64,000 nt of DNA, taken from positions 310,001 to 374,000 of the forward strand of contig NZ_AP028461.1 of NCBI RefSeq assembly GCF_033097365.1, written 5' to 3'. Each line of letters begins with the position of its first letter. Positions within the stretch are counted from its first letter, which is position 1. The notes beneath the pieces were generated by a model. The model was not told where the DNA came from. It worked only from the letters and a program-made list of their open reading frames with translations, and made no database searches. The stretch is from Actinoplanes sichuanensis. GTDB lineage: Bacteria > Actinomycetota > Actinomycetes > Mycobacteriales > Micromonosporaceae. Of the stretch, positions 44,992 through 53,316 are shown one piece after another. The translations under genes and the position numbers were made by a program.

Positions 44992-45669
44992 TCAGCCGCT
45001 GACCCACCGGTACCGGTGCTCCGGGCGGCCGGGGACCGCGTAGCGCAGCCGCACCTCGGCGCGCCCGCTGTCGCGCAGATGTTCCAGGTAGCGCCGGGCG
45101 CTGACCCGGGAGATCCCGATCCGGTCGGCGCACTCGGCCGCGGACAGGGTCTCGGCCGCCGACCGCAGCGCCTGCTCGACCAGCCGGGCCGTCTCCGGGC
45201 TGAGCCCCTTCGGCAGGCCCACCGCCGGGGCCGCGGCACGGGCCAGTGCCCGGTCCACATCGGCCTGGTCACGCACCTGCACCCGCATCTCGCCGAGCCC
45301 GGTGCGGCGACGCGCGTACTGCTCGAGCCGCTGCCGCAGATCGTCCACCCCGAACGGCTTGAGCAGGTAGTTGACCACCCCGTGCCGCACCGCCGAGCGG
45401 ACCGCGTCGGCCTCCTTGGCGGCGGTGATCACCATGACGTCGCAGTCGTGTCCGGCCGCCCGCAACCGCACCACCACGTCCAGCCCGAACATGTCCGGCA
45501 GGTAGAGGTCGAGCAGGATCAGGTCGGGCGCGAGCGCGGCGACCGCGTCGATCGCCTCCTGCCCGGTGTGCGCGGTACCGACCACCCGGAACCCGGGCAC
45601 CTGCTCGACGAAACCCCGATGGATCCGCGACACCATGAAGTCGTCGTCGACGACCAGGACGCCGATCAT
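44992..45669 (-). CDS. CitB/DpiA-type response regulator
   Basis: 225 residues. Receiver domain with acidic triad D8-D10, phospho-acceptor in LLDLYLPDMFGL (about D54), and K in NYLLKPFGVDDL. The C-terminal DNA-binding part (LSAAECADRIGISRVSARRYLEHL) is the helix-turn-helix found in CitB/DcuR regulators of carboxylate use. Its ATG overlaps the kinase stop (ATGA). With the kinase it should control the divergent tctCBA transporter genes. Confidence 0.93.
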   Translation of the reverse strand: MIGVLVVDDDFMVSRIHRGFVEQVPGFRVVGTAHTGQEAIDAVAALAPDLILLDLYLPDMFGLDVVVRLRAAGHDCDVMVITAAKEADAVRSAVRHGVVNYLLKPFGVDDLRQRLEQYARRRTGLGEMRVQVRDQADVDRALARAAAPAVGLPKGLSPETARLVEQALRSAAETLSAAECADRIGISRVSARRYLEHLRDSGRAEVRLRYAVPGRPEHRYRWVSG

Positions 45670-47285
45670 GTCGTCACCCTCTCCGGGACGGTCAGCCGGG
45701 CGGTGAACATCGCGCCGTCCGGCGTGTTCGTGACGGCCACCTCACCGCCGTGGCGTTTGCAGATCAGCCGGGTCAGCGCCAGCCCGATGCCGCGCTCGCC
45801 ACCCTGGGCCGCCTTCGTGGTGAACCCGTGCGAGAACACCTCCTGCGCCAACTCCGGTGCCACTCCCGGCCCGGAGTCGCGGACCACGATCTCCACGGCC
45901 GTGGTGTCCTGCCGCAACTCGACCTCCACCCACGCGTCCCGGTCCGGGTCACCGGCGGCGGCCGCGTCGACCGCGTTGTCGACCAGGTTGCCGACCACCG
46001 TGGCCACGTCGGCCGACCGGTCCGCGGGCAGCCGGCCCAGATGGGTGCTCTCCGAGATGCGCAGCCGGACCCGACGTTCGGCGGCCTGCGCCGACTTCGC
46101 CATCAGCAGCGCCGCCACGGCGGTGTCGTGGATCCGGCTGGTCAGGGTGAGGTCGAGCGACTCCCGGTGCTTGGCCAGCGCGTTCACGTAGCGCACCACC
46201 TCGTCGTAGTCGCGGATCTGGATCAGTCCGGAGATGGTGTGCAGTTGGTTGGCGAACTCGTGCGCCTGCGCCCGCAGCACCTCGGTCGAACTGCGGAAGG
46301 ATCCCATCTCCCGTTCCAGCCGGGCCAGTTCGGTCCGGTCCCGCAGGGTGGTCACCGAGCCGAGCCGCCGCCCGTCCTTGGTGACGGCCATCCGGTTCAT
46401 CACCAGCACCCGGCCGCCGCGGACCACCACCTCGTCACGTTCGCCCTGCTCACTACCGGTCAGCACGTCGTGCAGCCGGCCGTCGATGCCCAGTTCGGCG
46501 AGACTGCGCCCGGCACAGTCCGCGGGTAGGTCGAGCAGGGTCCGGCCGACCGCGTTGACCATCGTGATCCGGTGCTGCGGGTCGAGCGCGATCACCCCTT
46601 CGGCGATCCCGTAGAGCATCGCCTCCCGGTACTCGGCGAGTCCGGCGATCTCCCGCGGCTCCAGCCCGAGCGTCTGATGCTTGATCCGGCGGGCCTCCAG
46701 CCACGATCCGGCGATCCCGACGAGACTGGCGATCCCCAGGAAGATGGCCAGGTTACCGGCGCCGTCGCGGGCCCGCTGCCAGATCGTCGGCGACCGCTCG
46801 CCGATCATCACGGTGCCCAGTCGCTGCCCCAGCGTGCCCGATTCGGCGCTCAGCACCGGCACCTGCGCCACCAGCTCCCGCGACCCGTCGACGACCAGCT
46901 CACCGGACCAGCCGCGGCCCTCGGCCACACTCGGGTCGCCGAGCGGCAGCATGGTGCGGACCAGGATCGGGTCGGTCGAGCTGACCACCATGCCGCGGGC
47001 GTCGGCGATGGTCACCGACGTGATGTCCGACTGGGTACGGAACGCCTGCACCACCGGCGCCAGCGTCTCGCCGGGTGCCGGCCGGGGCAGCCGGTCCCGG
47101 ACCAGCGGATTGTCCGCCAGTTGCTCGGCCAGTGCGGCCACCCGCCGGCCCTCGACGCTGCTGAACGCGGCCGCCGACTGGGCCAGGGTCAGCGCCGCCA
47201 CCGCCACCAGCACGACCAGGATGATCGTCACCTGCAGGACGAGGAGCTGGCCGGCAAGGGTCGTTCGTCGGAAAGTCACGACCAC
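45666..47285 (-). CDS. CitA/DcuS-type sensor histidine kinase
   Basis: About 539 residues: TM1 (LLVLQVTIILVVLVAVAALTL), an outer PAS-like (PDC) sensor domain (GMVVSSTDPILVRTMLPLGDP), TM2 (NLAIFLGIASLVGIAGSWLEA), a cytoplasmic PAS domain, then the SpoB-type phosphoacceptor LRAQAHEFANQLHTISGLIQI and the ATPase (NLVDNAVDAA, DSGPGVAPEL, GGERGIGLALT). Family members sense C4-dicarboxylates, citrate or tricarboxylates outside the cell. Start is ambiguous: a GTG at 47312 gives nine more residues, but ggaggt lies between the two candidates and favours the GTG at 47285. Confidence 0.92.
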   Translation of the reverse strand: MVVTFRRTTLAGQLLVLQVTIILVVLVAVAALTLAQSAAAFSSVEGRRVAALAEQLADNPLVRDRLPRPAPGETLAPVVQAFRTQSDITSVTIADARGMVVSSTDPILVRTMLPLGDPSVAEGRGWSGELVVDGSRELVAQVPVLSAESGTLGQRLGTVMIGERSPTIWQRARDGAGNLAIFLGIASLVGIAGSWLEARRIKHQTLGLEPREIAGLAEYREAMLYGIAEGVIALDPQHRITMVNAVGRTLLDLPADCAGRSLAELGIDGRLHDVLTGSEQGERDEVVVRGGRVLVMNRMAVTKDGRRLGSVTTLRDRTELARLEREMGSFRSSTEVLRAQAHEFANQLHTISGLIQIRDYDEVVRYVNALAKHRESLDLTLTSRIHDTAVAALLMAKSAQAAERRVRLRISESTHLGRLPADRSADVATVVGNLVDNAVDAAAAGDPDRDAWVEVELRQDTTAVEIVVRDSGPGVAPELAQEVFSHGFTTKAAQGGERGIGLALTRLICKRHGGEVAVTNTPDGAMFTARLTVPERVTT

Positions 47286-47385
47286 AATGAACTCAACCTC
47301 CGTTGTCGTCACAACGCAGACCGGGCGGCCGCCGAAGGGCCACCATCATCGCGCCGGTCATCGACGAAACGAAAGAGAAACCGCG

Positions 47386-48387
47386 ATGAAATCTCTGGCC
47401 AGGGCGTTCCTGGGGATGGCCGCCGCCGTGACTCTGGTGGCGGCGGGCGGGTGCGGGGCGACCGCGGATAAGGGCGGCGACGGCGCCGATGGTGGTCCGG
47501 TCGCCGGGCTGCGGCTGATGGTGCCGAACAGCCCCGGCGGCGGGTACGACACCACGGCCCGCAGCATCGCCAAGATCATGGAGGACGACAAGATCGCCTC
47601 CGGGGTCGAGGTCTTCAACCTGTCCGGCGCCGGCGGCACGGTCGGCCTGCAGCGGACCGTCAACGAGAAGGGCAACGGCAAGCTCGCCATGCAGATGGGG
47701 CTGGGCGTGGTCGGTGCCTCCTACACGCAGAAGTCCCCGGCGAAGCTCACCGAGACCACCCCGCTGGCCAAGGTGATCGAGGAGCCCGGCGCGATCGTGG
47801 TGGCCGAGGACTCGCCGTACCAGACCATCACCGACCTGGTGACCGCCTGGAAGGCCGACCCGAAGAAGGTCACCGTCGGCGGCGGCTCGTCCCCGGGCGG
47901 CCCCGACCACCTGCTGCCGATGCAGCTCGCCCAGGCCGTCGGCATCGACGCCAAGCAGGTCGGCTACGTCTCCTACGACGGCGGCGGCGAACTGCTCCCG
48001 GCCGTCCTCGGCAACAAGATCGCGTTCGGCGCCAGCGGCGTCGGCGAGTTCCTCGACCAGGTGGAGGCCGGGCAGGTCCGGGTCCTCGCGGTCACCAGCG
48101 AGAAGCGGATCGACGCGGTCGCCGAGGTGCCGACGCTCAAGGAGTCCGGCATCGACCTGGTCTTCACCAACTGGCGCGGCATCGTCGCCCCGCCCGGGAT
48201 CACCGACGCCGACAAGAAGACCTGGATCGACGCGCTGACCCGGATGCACGGCACCGACGCGTGGAAGGCCGAACTCACCAAGCACGGCTGGACCGACGCG
48301 TTCGTCACCGGCGACCAGTTCGCCACCTTCCTCACCGACCAGGACAAGGCGGTCGCCGACATCCTGACCGGGCTCGGCCTGGCATGA
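47386..48387 (+). CDS. tctC: Tripartite tricarboxylate transporter substrate-binding lipoprotein
   Basis: 333 residues. A lipoprotein signal peptide (MKSLARAFLGMAAAVTLVAAGGC, cleavage before the cysteine) precedes a TctC/Bug-type binding fold: LMVPNSPGGGYDTTARSIAKIM and VFNLSGAGGTVGLQRTVNEKG are the substrate-loop signatures. It captures a tri- or dicarboxylate outside the cell and delivers it to the TctA/TctB channel. ATG at 47386 with agag upstream. First gene of the tctCBA operon; 100 bases from the divergent kinase start. Confidence 0.94.
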   Translation: MKSLARAFLGMAAAVTLVAAGGCGATADKGGDGADGGPVAGLRLMVPNSPGGGYDTTARSIAKIMEDDKIASGVEVFNLSGAGGTVGLQRTVNEKGNGKLAMQMGLGVVGASYTQKSPAKLTETTPLAKVIEEPGAIVVAEDSPYQTITDLVTAWKADPKKVTVGGGSSPGGPDHLLPMQLAQAVGIDAKQVGYVSYDGGGELLPAVLGNKIAFGASGVGEFLDQVEAGQVRVLAVTSEKRIDAVAEVPTLKESGIDLVFTNWRGIVAPPGITDADKKTWIDALTRMHGTDAWKAELTKHGWTDAFVTGDQFATFLTDQDKAVADILTGLGLA

Positions 48388-48926
48388 GCCGGCCGTCGCC
48401 GACCGGCTCGCCGGAGCAGGCCCCTCCTCCGGTGAGCGGCCGGGGCCGGGACCGCGCACAGTACGGCATGTGCGCGTTCCTGGCCCTGGCCGGCGTCCTC
48501 GTCATCGTCGATGCCGTCAACACCACCAGCGCCACCAGCAGCAACGACCCGATCGGCCCGCGCCCGGTGCCGTTCCTGCTCGGCGTGCTGCTGCTGATCG
48601 CCGCCGCGGTCTACGCCCTCGACGTGCGCCGCGGCGGCCGCGGTGAACCGGAGGGCGGCGAGGACGTCGACCCCACCTCGCCGATCGACTGGCGGACCGT
48701 CCTGCTGGTGGCGCTCGCGTTCGCCGTCAACGCGGTCCTGATCGAGCCACTCGGCTGGGTGATCAGCGGATCGGTGCTGTTCTGGTCGACCGCGTTCGCC
48801 CTCGGCGCCCGCCGGCACCTGCTCACCGCCGCCGTCTCGATCGCGCTGGCGCTGATCACCTTCTACGGGTTCGCGATCGGCCTCGGCGTGAATCTGCCCG
48901 CCGGAATACTTCAGGGAATCCTGTGA
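48384..48926 (+). CDS. tctB: Tripartite tricarboxylate transporter small membrane subunit
   Basis: 180 residues, four hydrophobic segments ([47 protein letters not shown]; and [24 protein letters not shown]) as in Tct[12 protein letters not shown] is the usual TctB second-helix start. Its ATG overlaps the tctC stop (ATGA) and its stop overlaps the tctA GTG (GTGA), so all three are translationally coupled. Confidence 0.92.
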   Translation: MSRPSPTGSPEQAPPPVSGRGRDRAQYGMCAFLALAGVLVIVDAVNTTSATSSNDPIGPRPVPFLLGVLLLIAAAVYALDVRRGGRGEPEGGEDVDPTSPIDWRTVLLVALAFAVNAVLIEPLGWVISGSVLFWSTAFALGARRHLLTAAVSIALALITFYGFAIGLGVNLPAGILQGIL

Positions 48927-50443
48927 TCAACGACCTGACCCAGCTGCTGGACGGCTTCGGGCACATCCTCACGCCGACGAACCTGCTGATCGCGCTGATC
49001 GGCGTGACCGTCGGCACCGCGGTCGGTGTGCTGCCCGGCATCGGCTCGGCGATGACCGTGGCCCTGCTGCTGCCGCTCACCTACGGCATGGAGCCGACGC
49101 AGGCGTTCATCATGTTCGCCGGCATCTTCTACGGCGGCATGTACGGCGGCTCCACCACCTCGATCCTGCTGAACACCCCGGGCGAGTCGTCGTCGGTGGT
49201 GACCGCGATCGAGGGCAACAAGATGGCCCGCTCCGGCCGGGCCGCGCAGGCCCTGGCCACCGCCGCGATCGGTTCGTTCGTGGCCGGCCTGATCGGCACC
49301 CTGCTGCTGGTGCTGATCACTCCGGTGATGGTGGCGTTCGCGATCGATCTGGGCGCCCCCGACTACCTGGCCATCATGGTTCTCGGGTTCGTCGCGGTCA
49401 GCGCGGTACTCGGCAGCTCCCGGGTCCGCGGGTTCTCCGCCCTGCTGCTCGGCCTGGTCATCGGCCTGGTCGGCATCGACAAGGTGACCGGCCAGTCCCG
49501 GCTCACCCTGGACCTGCCACAGCTCGCCGACGGCATCGACGTGATCGTGGTGGCGGTGGGCATCTTCGCCGTCGGCGAGACCCTGTGGGTGGCCGCCCAC
49601 CTGCGCCGTCGCCCGGTCGAGGTGATCGCGGTCGGTCAGCCGTGGCTGGGCCGCGACGACTGGCGCCGCTCGTGGAAACCGTGGCTGCGGGGCACCGGCC
49701 TCGGCTTCCCGTTCGGGGTGATGCCGGCCGGTGGAGCGGAACTGCCCACCTTCCTCTCCTACGCGCTGGAGAAGCGGCTCAGTAGACATCCGGAGGAGTT
49801 CGGCAAGGGCGCCATCGAAGGGGTGGCCGGGCCGGAGGCCGCGAACAACGCGTCGGCCGCCGGGACGCTGGTGCCGATGCTGGCGCTCGGGCTGCCCACC
49901 AACGCGACGGCCGCGGTCATGCTGGCGGCGTTCCAGACGTACGGCATCCAGCCCGGGCCGCTGCTGCTGACCCGGGAGTCGACACTCGTCTGGACGCTGA
50001 TCGCCAGCCTGTTCGTCGGCAACCTGATGCTGCTCCTGCTCAACCTGCCGCTGGCCCCGGCGTGGGCGCGCCTGCTGCGGATCCCGCGCCCCTACCTGTA
50101 CGCCGGGATCGTCTTCTTCGCCTCGATGGGCGCCTACGCCGTCAACGCCCAGCCGTTCGACCTGTTCCTGTTGCTCACCCTGGGGATGCTCGGGTTCGCG
50201 ATGCGCCGTTTCGGAATGCCGATCCTGCCGCTGATCGTCGGGGTGATCCTCGGGCCGATGGCCGAACGGCAGGGTCGGATGGCGTTGCAGCTGTCCGGTG
50301 GCGACCTGTCCGGACTGCTCGGCGGAGCGGTGTCCTACGTGGTCTACGCCATCGTCGTGGTCATCCTGGCGTGGCCGCTGGTCAGGCGCTTCCTGCCCGC
50401 CCGCACGCGTCCGGAGCGTACTCCGGCCGTACCCCCTCGGTGA
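48923..50443 (+). CDS. tctA: Tripartite tricarboxylate transporter large membrane subunit
   Basis: 506 residues with about 12 helices and both TctA signatures: [48 protein letters not shown] near the start and [39 protein letters not shown] in the middle. It forms the channel for sodium- or proton-driven carboxylate uptake. Start GTG at 48923 is inside the tctB stop. The last 62 bases overlap the convergent hydrolase gene. Regulation by the CitAB-like pair is inferred from position. Confidence 0.95.
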   Translation: MINDLTQLLDGFGHILTPTNLLIALIGVTVGTAVGVLPGIGSAMTVALLLPLTYGMEPTQAFIMFAGIFYGGMYGGSTTSILLNTPGESSSVVTAIEGNKMARSGRAAQALATAAIGSFVAGLIGTLLLVLITPVMVAFAIDLGAPDYLAIMVLGFVAVSAVLGSSRVRGFSALLLGLVIGLVGIDKVTGQSRLTLDLPQLADGIDVIVVAVGIFAVGETLWVAAHLRRRPVEVIAVGQPWLGRDDWRRSWKPWLRGTGLGFPFGVMPAGGAELPTFLSYALEKRLSRHPEEFGKGAIEGVAGPEAANNASAAGTLVPMLALGLPTNATAAVMLAAFQTYGIQPGPLLLTRESTLVWTLIASLFVGNLMLLLLNLPLAPAWARLLRIPRPYLYAGIVFFASMGAYAVNAQPFDLFLLLTLGMLGFAMRRFGMPILPLIVGVILGPMAERQGRMALQLSGGDLSGLLGGAVSYVVYAIVVVILAWPLVRRFLPARTRPERTPAVPPR

Positions 50444-51755
50444 AACGACAGCCGAATGTCGCGGAAGCCACCTTGCGCCGGTCGAGGATCGCGTCGCCCG
50501 CGGGGCGAAGGCCCCGGTCGGTCCAGACGACTAGCTCGTCGAAAGCACGGCTGAGCTCGGCCGACGTGAAGCCGCAGTGGGCGACGGTGCGGATCGCCCG
50601 GGAGACGAAGAGACGGGAGCGCCCGTTGGCGGCGGCACGGCGGGCGTACTCCTGCTCCATCGAGATCGGCACGAACAGATCACCGACACCGTGCAGCGAC
50701 AACACCGGAACGCTCGGGCGTCCATCGACGCGGGGGACACCGTCGAGACCGCGATCGGGGTACGCCGTACGCCCGACCCGCAGCACCGAGGCGTTGAGCC
50801 GGCGTTCCGCCGCGGTCGGCCACCAGCCGTCGGTCGACCGGTATACCGTCCGCCGGTTGTCGGTGAGGTTGCCCGGTGCGATGCCGGCCGTGCCGCCGCT
50901 CAGCCCCGGATAGACGCTGAACAGGAACGGCAGCCCACCCTGACTGGCCGCGTTCCAGTAGGCGAACGCCGCCGGGAAACCGGGCCGCTCTCCGCCGCTG
51001 CGCCGCTCCAGCACGTCCGACCAGGTCCGGCCGGCCTCGGTGCCGGTCAGCGCGGTCTTGATCCGGGCGACCTGACCGGCGAACCGGGCCGGGTAGGCGG
51101 CGTCCGGCCGCAACGGGAACTCGATGCCGACCCCGGCCAGCGCGGCCGCCGTCACGTTGGCGTCCAGGAAGTAGTCGAAGAGTTCGGCGTCGCCGAGCAC
51201 CCCGCAGTACGGCATCGCCCCGGCGAACGTACGCGGATACTCCTCGATCGCGACCGCCGTGACATGCCCGCCCATCGACGCGCCGGAGATGAACACCTTC
51301 TTCGCCGTACGGCCGGTGACCTGTCGGAACAGGCCGGTCAGCGCGTACGTGTCGCGGACCCCCTGACCCACGTCGTAGCCGTTGGTGGCGTAGCTGGACG
51401 CCGCCCACGCGTAACCCCGGTCGACGTAGTGCCGCCGCAGCTCCGGGTTGCTCACGTAGACGGTCGTGCCGGTCCCGCGGTAGCCGTGCGCGTAGACGAC
51501 GAGCCGCCCGTTCCAGCGCTTCGGAACCTCGATCCGGTAGGCGGCACCGGCGTTCACCCCGGTGTGCACGGTCGCGTCGGGCAGCGCGGTGAACGGGGTC
51601 CCGTCCAGCTCACAGTTCGGATCAGCGACCAGATAACCGGGTTTCGTGTCGCTCGGCGCCGGAGCCGTGCACGACGGCGGGGCGGCGGCAGCGGGTTGCC
51701 CGGTCAGGATTGCGACGAGCAGAGTGGCGGCGAGCACGGCACGGCGCACGATCAT
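50382..51755 (-). CDS. Secreted alpha/beta hydrolase
   Basis: 457 residues with a signal peptide ([26 protein letters not shown]). The oxyanion/nucleophile segments are [16 protein letters not shown] and [22 protein letters not shown] (G-x-S-x-G), with an aspartate or histidine later in [13 protein letters not shown] and [12 protein letters not shown]. It resembles extracellular esterase or depolymerase relatives of the tannase/feruloyl-esterase type, but the substrate is uncertain. ATG at 51755 chosen because a ribosome-binding site (gggagg) precedes it within a palindrome. Overlaps the 3' end of tctA by 62 bases. Confidence 0.82.
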   Translation of the reverse strand: MIVRRAVLAATLLVAILTGQPAAAAPPSCTAPAPSDTKPGYLVADPNCELDGTPFTALPDATVHTGVNAGAAYRIEVPKRWNGRLVVYAHGYRGTGTTVYVSNPELRRHYVDRGYAWAASSYATNGYDVGQGVRDTYALTGLFRQVTGRTAKKVFISGASMGGHVTAVAIEEYPRTFAGAMPYCGVLGDAELFDYFLDANVTAAALAGVGIEFPLRPDAAYPARFAGQVARIKTALTGTEAGRTWSDVLERRSGGERPGFPAAFAYWNAASQGGLPFLFSVYPGLSGGTAGIAPGNLTDNRRTVYRSTDGWWPTAAERRLNASVLRVGRTAYPDRGLDGVPRVDGRPSVPVLSLHGVGDLFVPISMEQEYARRAAANGRSRLFVSRAIRTVAHCGFTSAELSRAFDELVVWTDRGLRPAGDAILDRRKVASATFGCRFTEGVRPEYAPDACGRAGSA

Positions 51756-51756
51756 C

Positions 51757-51776
51757 GTGTTACCTCCCGGTAACAC
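51757..51776. promoter_or_regulatory. Palindrome enclosing the ribosome-binding site of the secreted hydrolase gene
   Basis: GTGTTACC, tccc, GGTAACAC: perfect 8+8 arms directly before the ATG. On the minus strand the loop holds GGGA of the gggagg ribosome-binding site, so a hairpin would mask translation; as DNA it is also a good operator (TetR-like GTTACC/GGTAAC). Confidence 0.6.
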
Positions 51777-51786
51777 TTAATGACCG

Positions 51787-52452
51787 TCATCGATCGCTGT
51801 CAAGCGCTCCCTTCAGTGCCGCCCACTGCAGCAGCATGATGGTCTTGGCGTCGGCGATCTCCCCGGAGTCGATCATCGCGAGCGCCTTGTCGAACGGCAG
51901 CTCCACCGCCTCGATGTCCTCACCCTCGTCGGCCAGGCCGCCGCCCTCGCCGGTGCGGGACTCCACCGAGTACGGCGCGGCGAAACAGTGCAGCCGCTCG
52001 GTCACCGAACCCGGGCTGGTCCACGGCCGGAAAACCTCGATCAGCTCGCCGATCGTGACCCCGAGCTCCTCGGCCGCCTCCCGCCGGATCGCCGCGGCCG
52101 GGTCGTCGCCGTCGAGCAGGCCCGCCGCGGTCTCCAGGAACATGCCGTCGGGGTGGCCGTTCACATAGACCGGGAAGCGGAACTGCCTGGTCAGCAACAC
52201 GGTCCGGCGCCGCGGGTCGAAGAGCAGCACGGTCGCGCCGTCGCCCCGGTCGTAGGTCTCCCGCTGCTCGGTGGTCCACCGGCCGTCCCGGCGCCGGAAG
52301 TCGTACGTCGTGCGCCGCAGCACGTGCCAGGCGGCCGCGAGCAGTTCCACGTCGCGCACGACGACCGCCGGGTTTCCGGTGAGATCACGGCCGGCCCGGT
52401 CGAGGCCGGTGCGGCCCCGGGCATCCGGCAGGTCGAGCCCTGGTGTGTTCAT
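51787..52452 (-). CDS. NUDIX hydrolase (NudK/ADP-ribose pyrophosphatase-like)
   Basis: 221 residues. The NUDIX box reads GLLDGDDPAAAIRREAAEEL then GV, with aspartate in place of the first box glutamate. The context FRFPVYVNGHPDGMFLETAAGLLD and TSPGSVTERLHCFAA matches GDP-mannose/ADP-ribose pyrophosphatases of the NudK group. It would hydrolyse a nucleoside-diphosphate sugar in the cytoplasm. ATG at 52452 begins the conserved part; an in-frame start 10 codons earlier lacks support. Divergent from the DeoR regulator. Confidence 0.9.
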   Translation of the reverse strand: MNTPGLDLPDARGRTGLDRAGRDLTGNPAVVVRDVELLAAAWHVLRRTTYDFRRRDGRWTTEQRETYDRGDGATVLLFDPRRRTVLLTRQFRFPVYVNGHPDGMFLETAAGLLDGDDPAAAIRREAAEELGVTIGELIEVFRPWTSPGSVTERLHCFAAPYSVESRTGEGGGLADEGEDIEAVELPFDKALAMIDSGEIADAKTIMLLQWAALKGALDSDR

Positions 52453-52511
52453 GAGCGGGAACCTACACTCGGAAACGCGCAACAGTCGACAACAATGAGG
52501 AGAAACACGGA

Positions 52512-53252
52512 ATGCTTGCCGCTGAGCGTCGTGATCTGCTGCTCGCGCGGCTCGCCGCCGAGGGCAAGGTCGTCGCCAAGGACATCGCCGCCGAACTGGG
52601 CGTCGCCGAGGACAGCATCCGCCGCGACCTGCGGGAGATGGCCGCCGCCGGGCTGTGCCAGCGGGTCTACGGGGGAGCGCTGCCGGTCTCCCCGGCGGTC
52701 GCCGACTACGCCACCCGGACCGGGATCGCCGCCGCCGGCAAGCAGCGGGTCGCGGCCGCGGCCGCCGCCCTGATCCGGCCGGGGCAGACCGTCCTGCTCG
52801 ACGGCGGCACCACGGCCCTCGCCGTCACCGCGGCACTGCCCCCCGCGCTGCGGGCGACGATCGTCACGCACAGCCCGACCGTCGCGGCGGCGCTGGTCAC
52901 GCATCCGTCGGTCGACGTCTACGTCCTGGGTGGGCGGCTGTTCAAGCACTCGGCGGTGACCTGTGGGGCGGCGGCCGCCGAGGCCGCGCAGGGTGTCACA
53001 GCCGACCTGTTCCTGCTGGGCGTGACGGGCGTGCACCACGAGGCCGGACTGACCACCGGCGACCCGGACGAGGCCGCGATGAAACGGGCCCTGGCCGCCC
53101 GCGCCGCCGACACCTACGTGCTGGCCAGCACCGAGAAGATCGGTGCGGCGTCCCCGTTCCTGGTCCTGCCGCCCACCGCGGTGACCGCCGTGATCACCGA
53201 CGCCCCACCGTCGCACCCCGCCCTGCAGGGCATCCTGGTCCATCCCGCTTGA
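52512..53252 (+). CDS. DeoR/GlpR family transcriptional regulator
   Basis: 246 residues: DeoR-type HTH (AERRDLLLARLAAEGKVVAK, then DIAAELGVAEDSIRRDLREMAAAG) and a sugar-phosphate isomerase-like sensor domain (TVLLDGGTTALAVTAALP, DVYVLGGRLFKHSAVTCG, DLFLLGVTGVHHEAGLTTGDPDEAAMKRAL). DeoR/GlpR proteins respond to phosphosugars such as glycerol-3-phosphate or phosphoketoses. No sugar operon is adjacent, so its targets are elsewhere, or the divergent NUDIX gene. ATG at 52512 follows atgaggagaaacacgga. Confidence 0.94.
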   Translation: MLAAERRDLLLARLAAEGKVVAKDIAAELGVAEDSIRRDLREMAAAGLCQRVYGGALPVSPAVADYATRTGIAAAGKQRVAAAAAALIRPGQTVLLDGGTTALAVTAALPPALRATIVTHSPTVAAALVTHPSVDVYVLGGRLFKHSAVTCGAAAAEAAQGVTADLFLLGVTGVHHEAGLTTGDPDEAAMKRALAARAADTYVLASTEKIGAASPFLVLPPTAVTAVITDAPPSHPALQGILVHPA

Positions 53253-53260
53253 ACGTGGGC

Positions 53261-53309
53261 GGGGCGCTCACCGTCGTCTCGCACGGCCGGCGACAACGGT
53301 GAGCGCCCC
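53261..53309. terminator. Bidirectional hairpin between DeoR and PAP2 genes
   Basis: Perfect 14-bp stem (GGGGCGCTCACCGT and complement) with a 21-base loop between convergent stops. Confidence 0.8.
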
Positions 53310-53316
53310 CGGGGGG

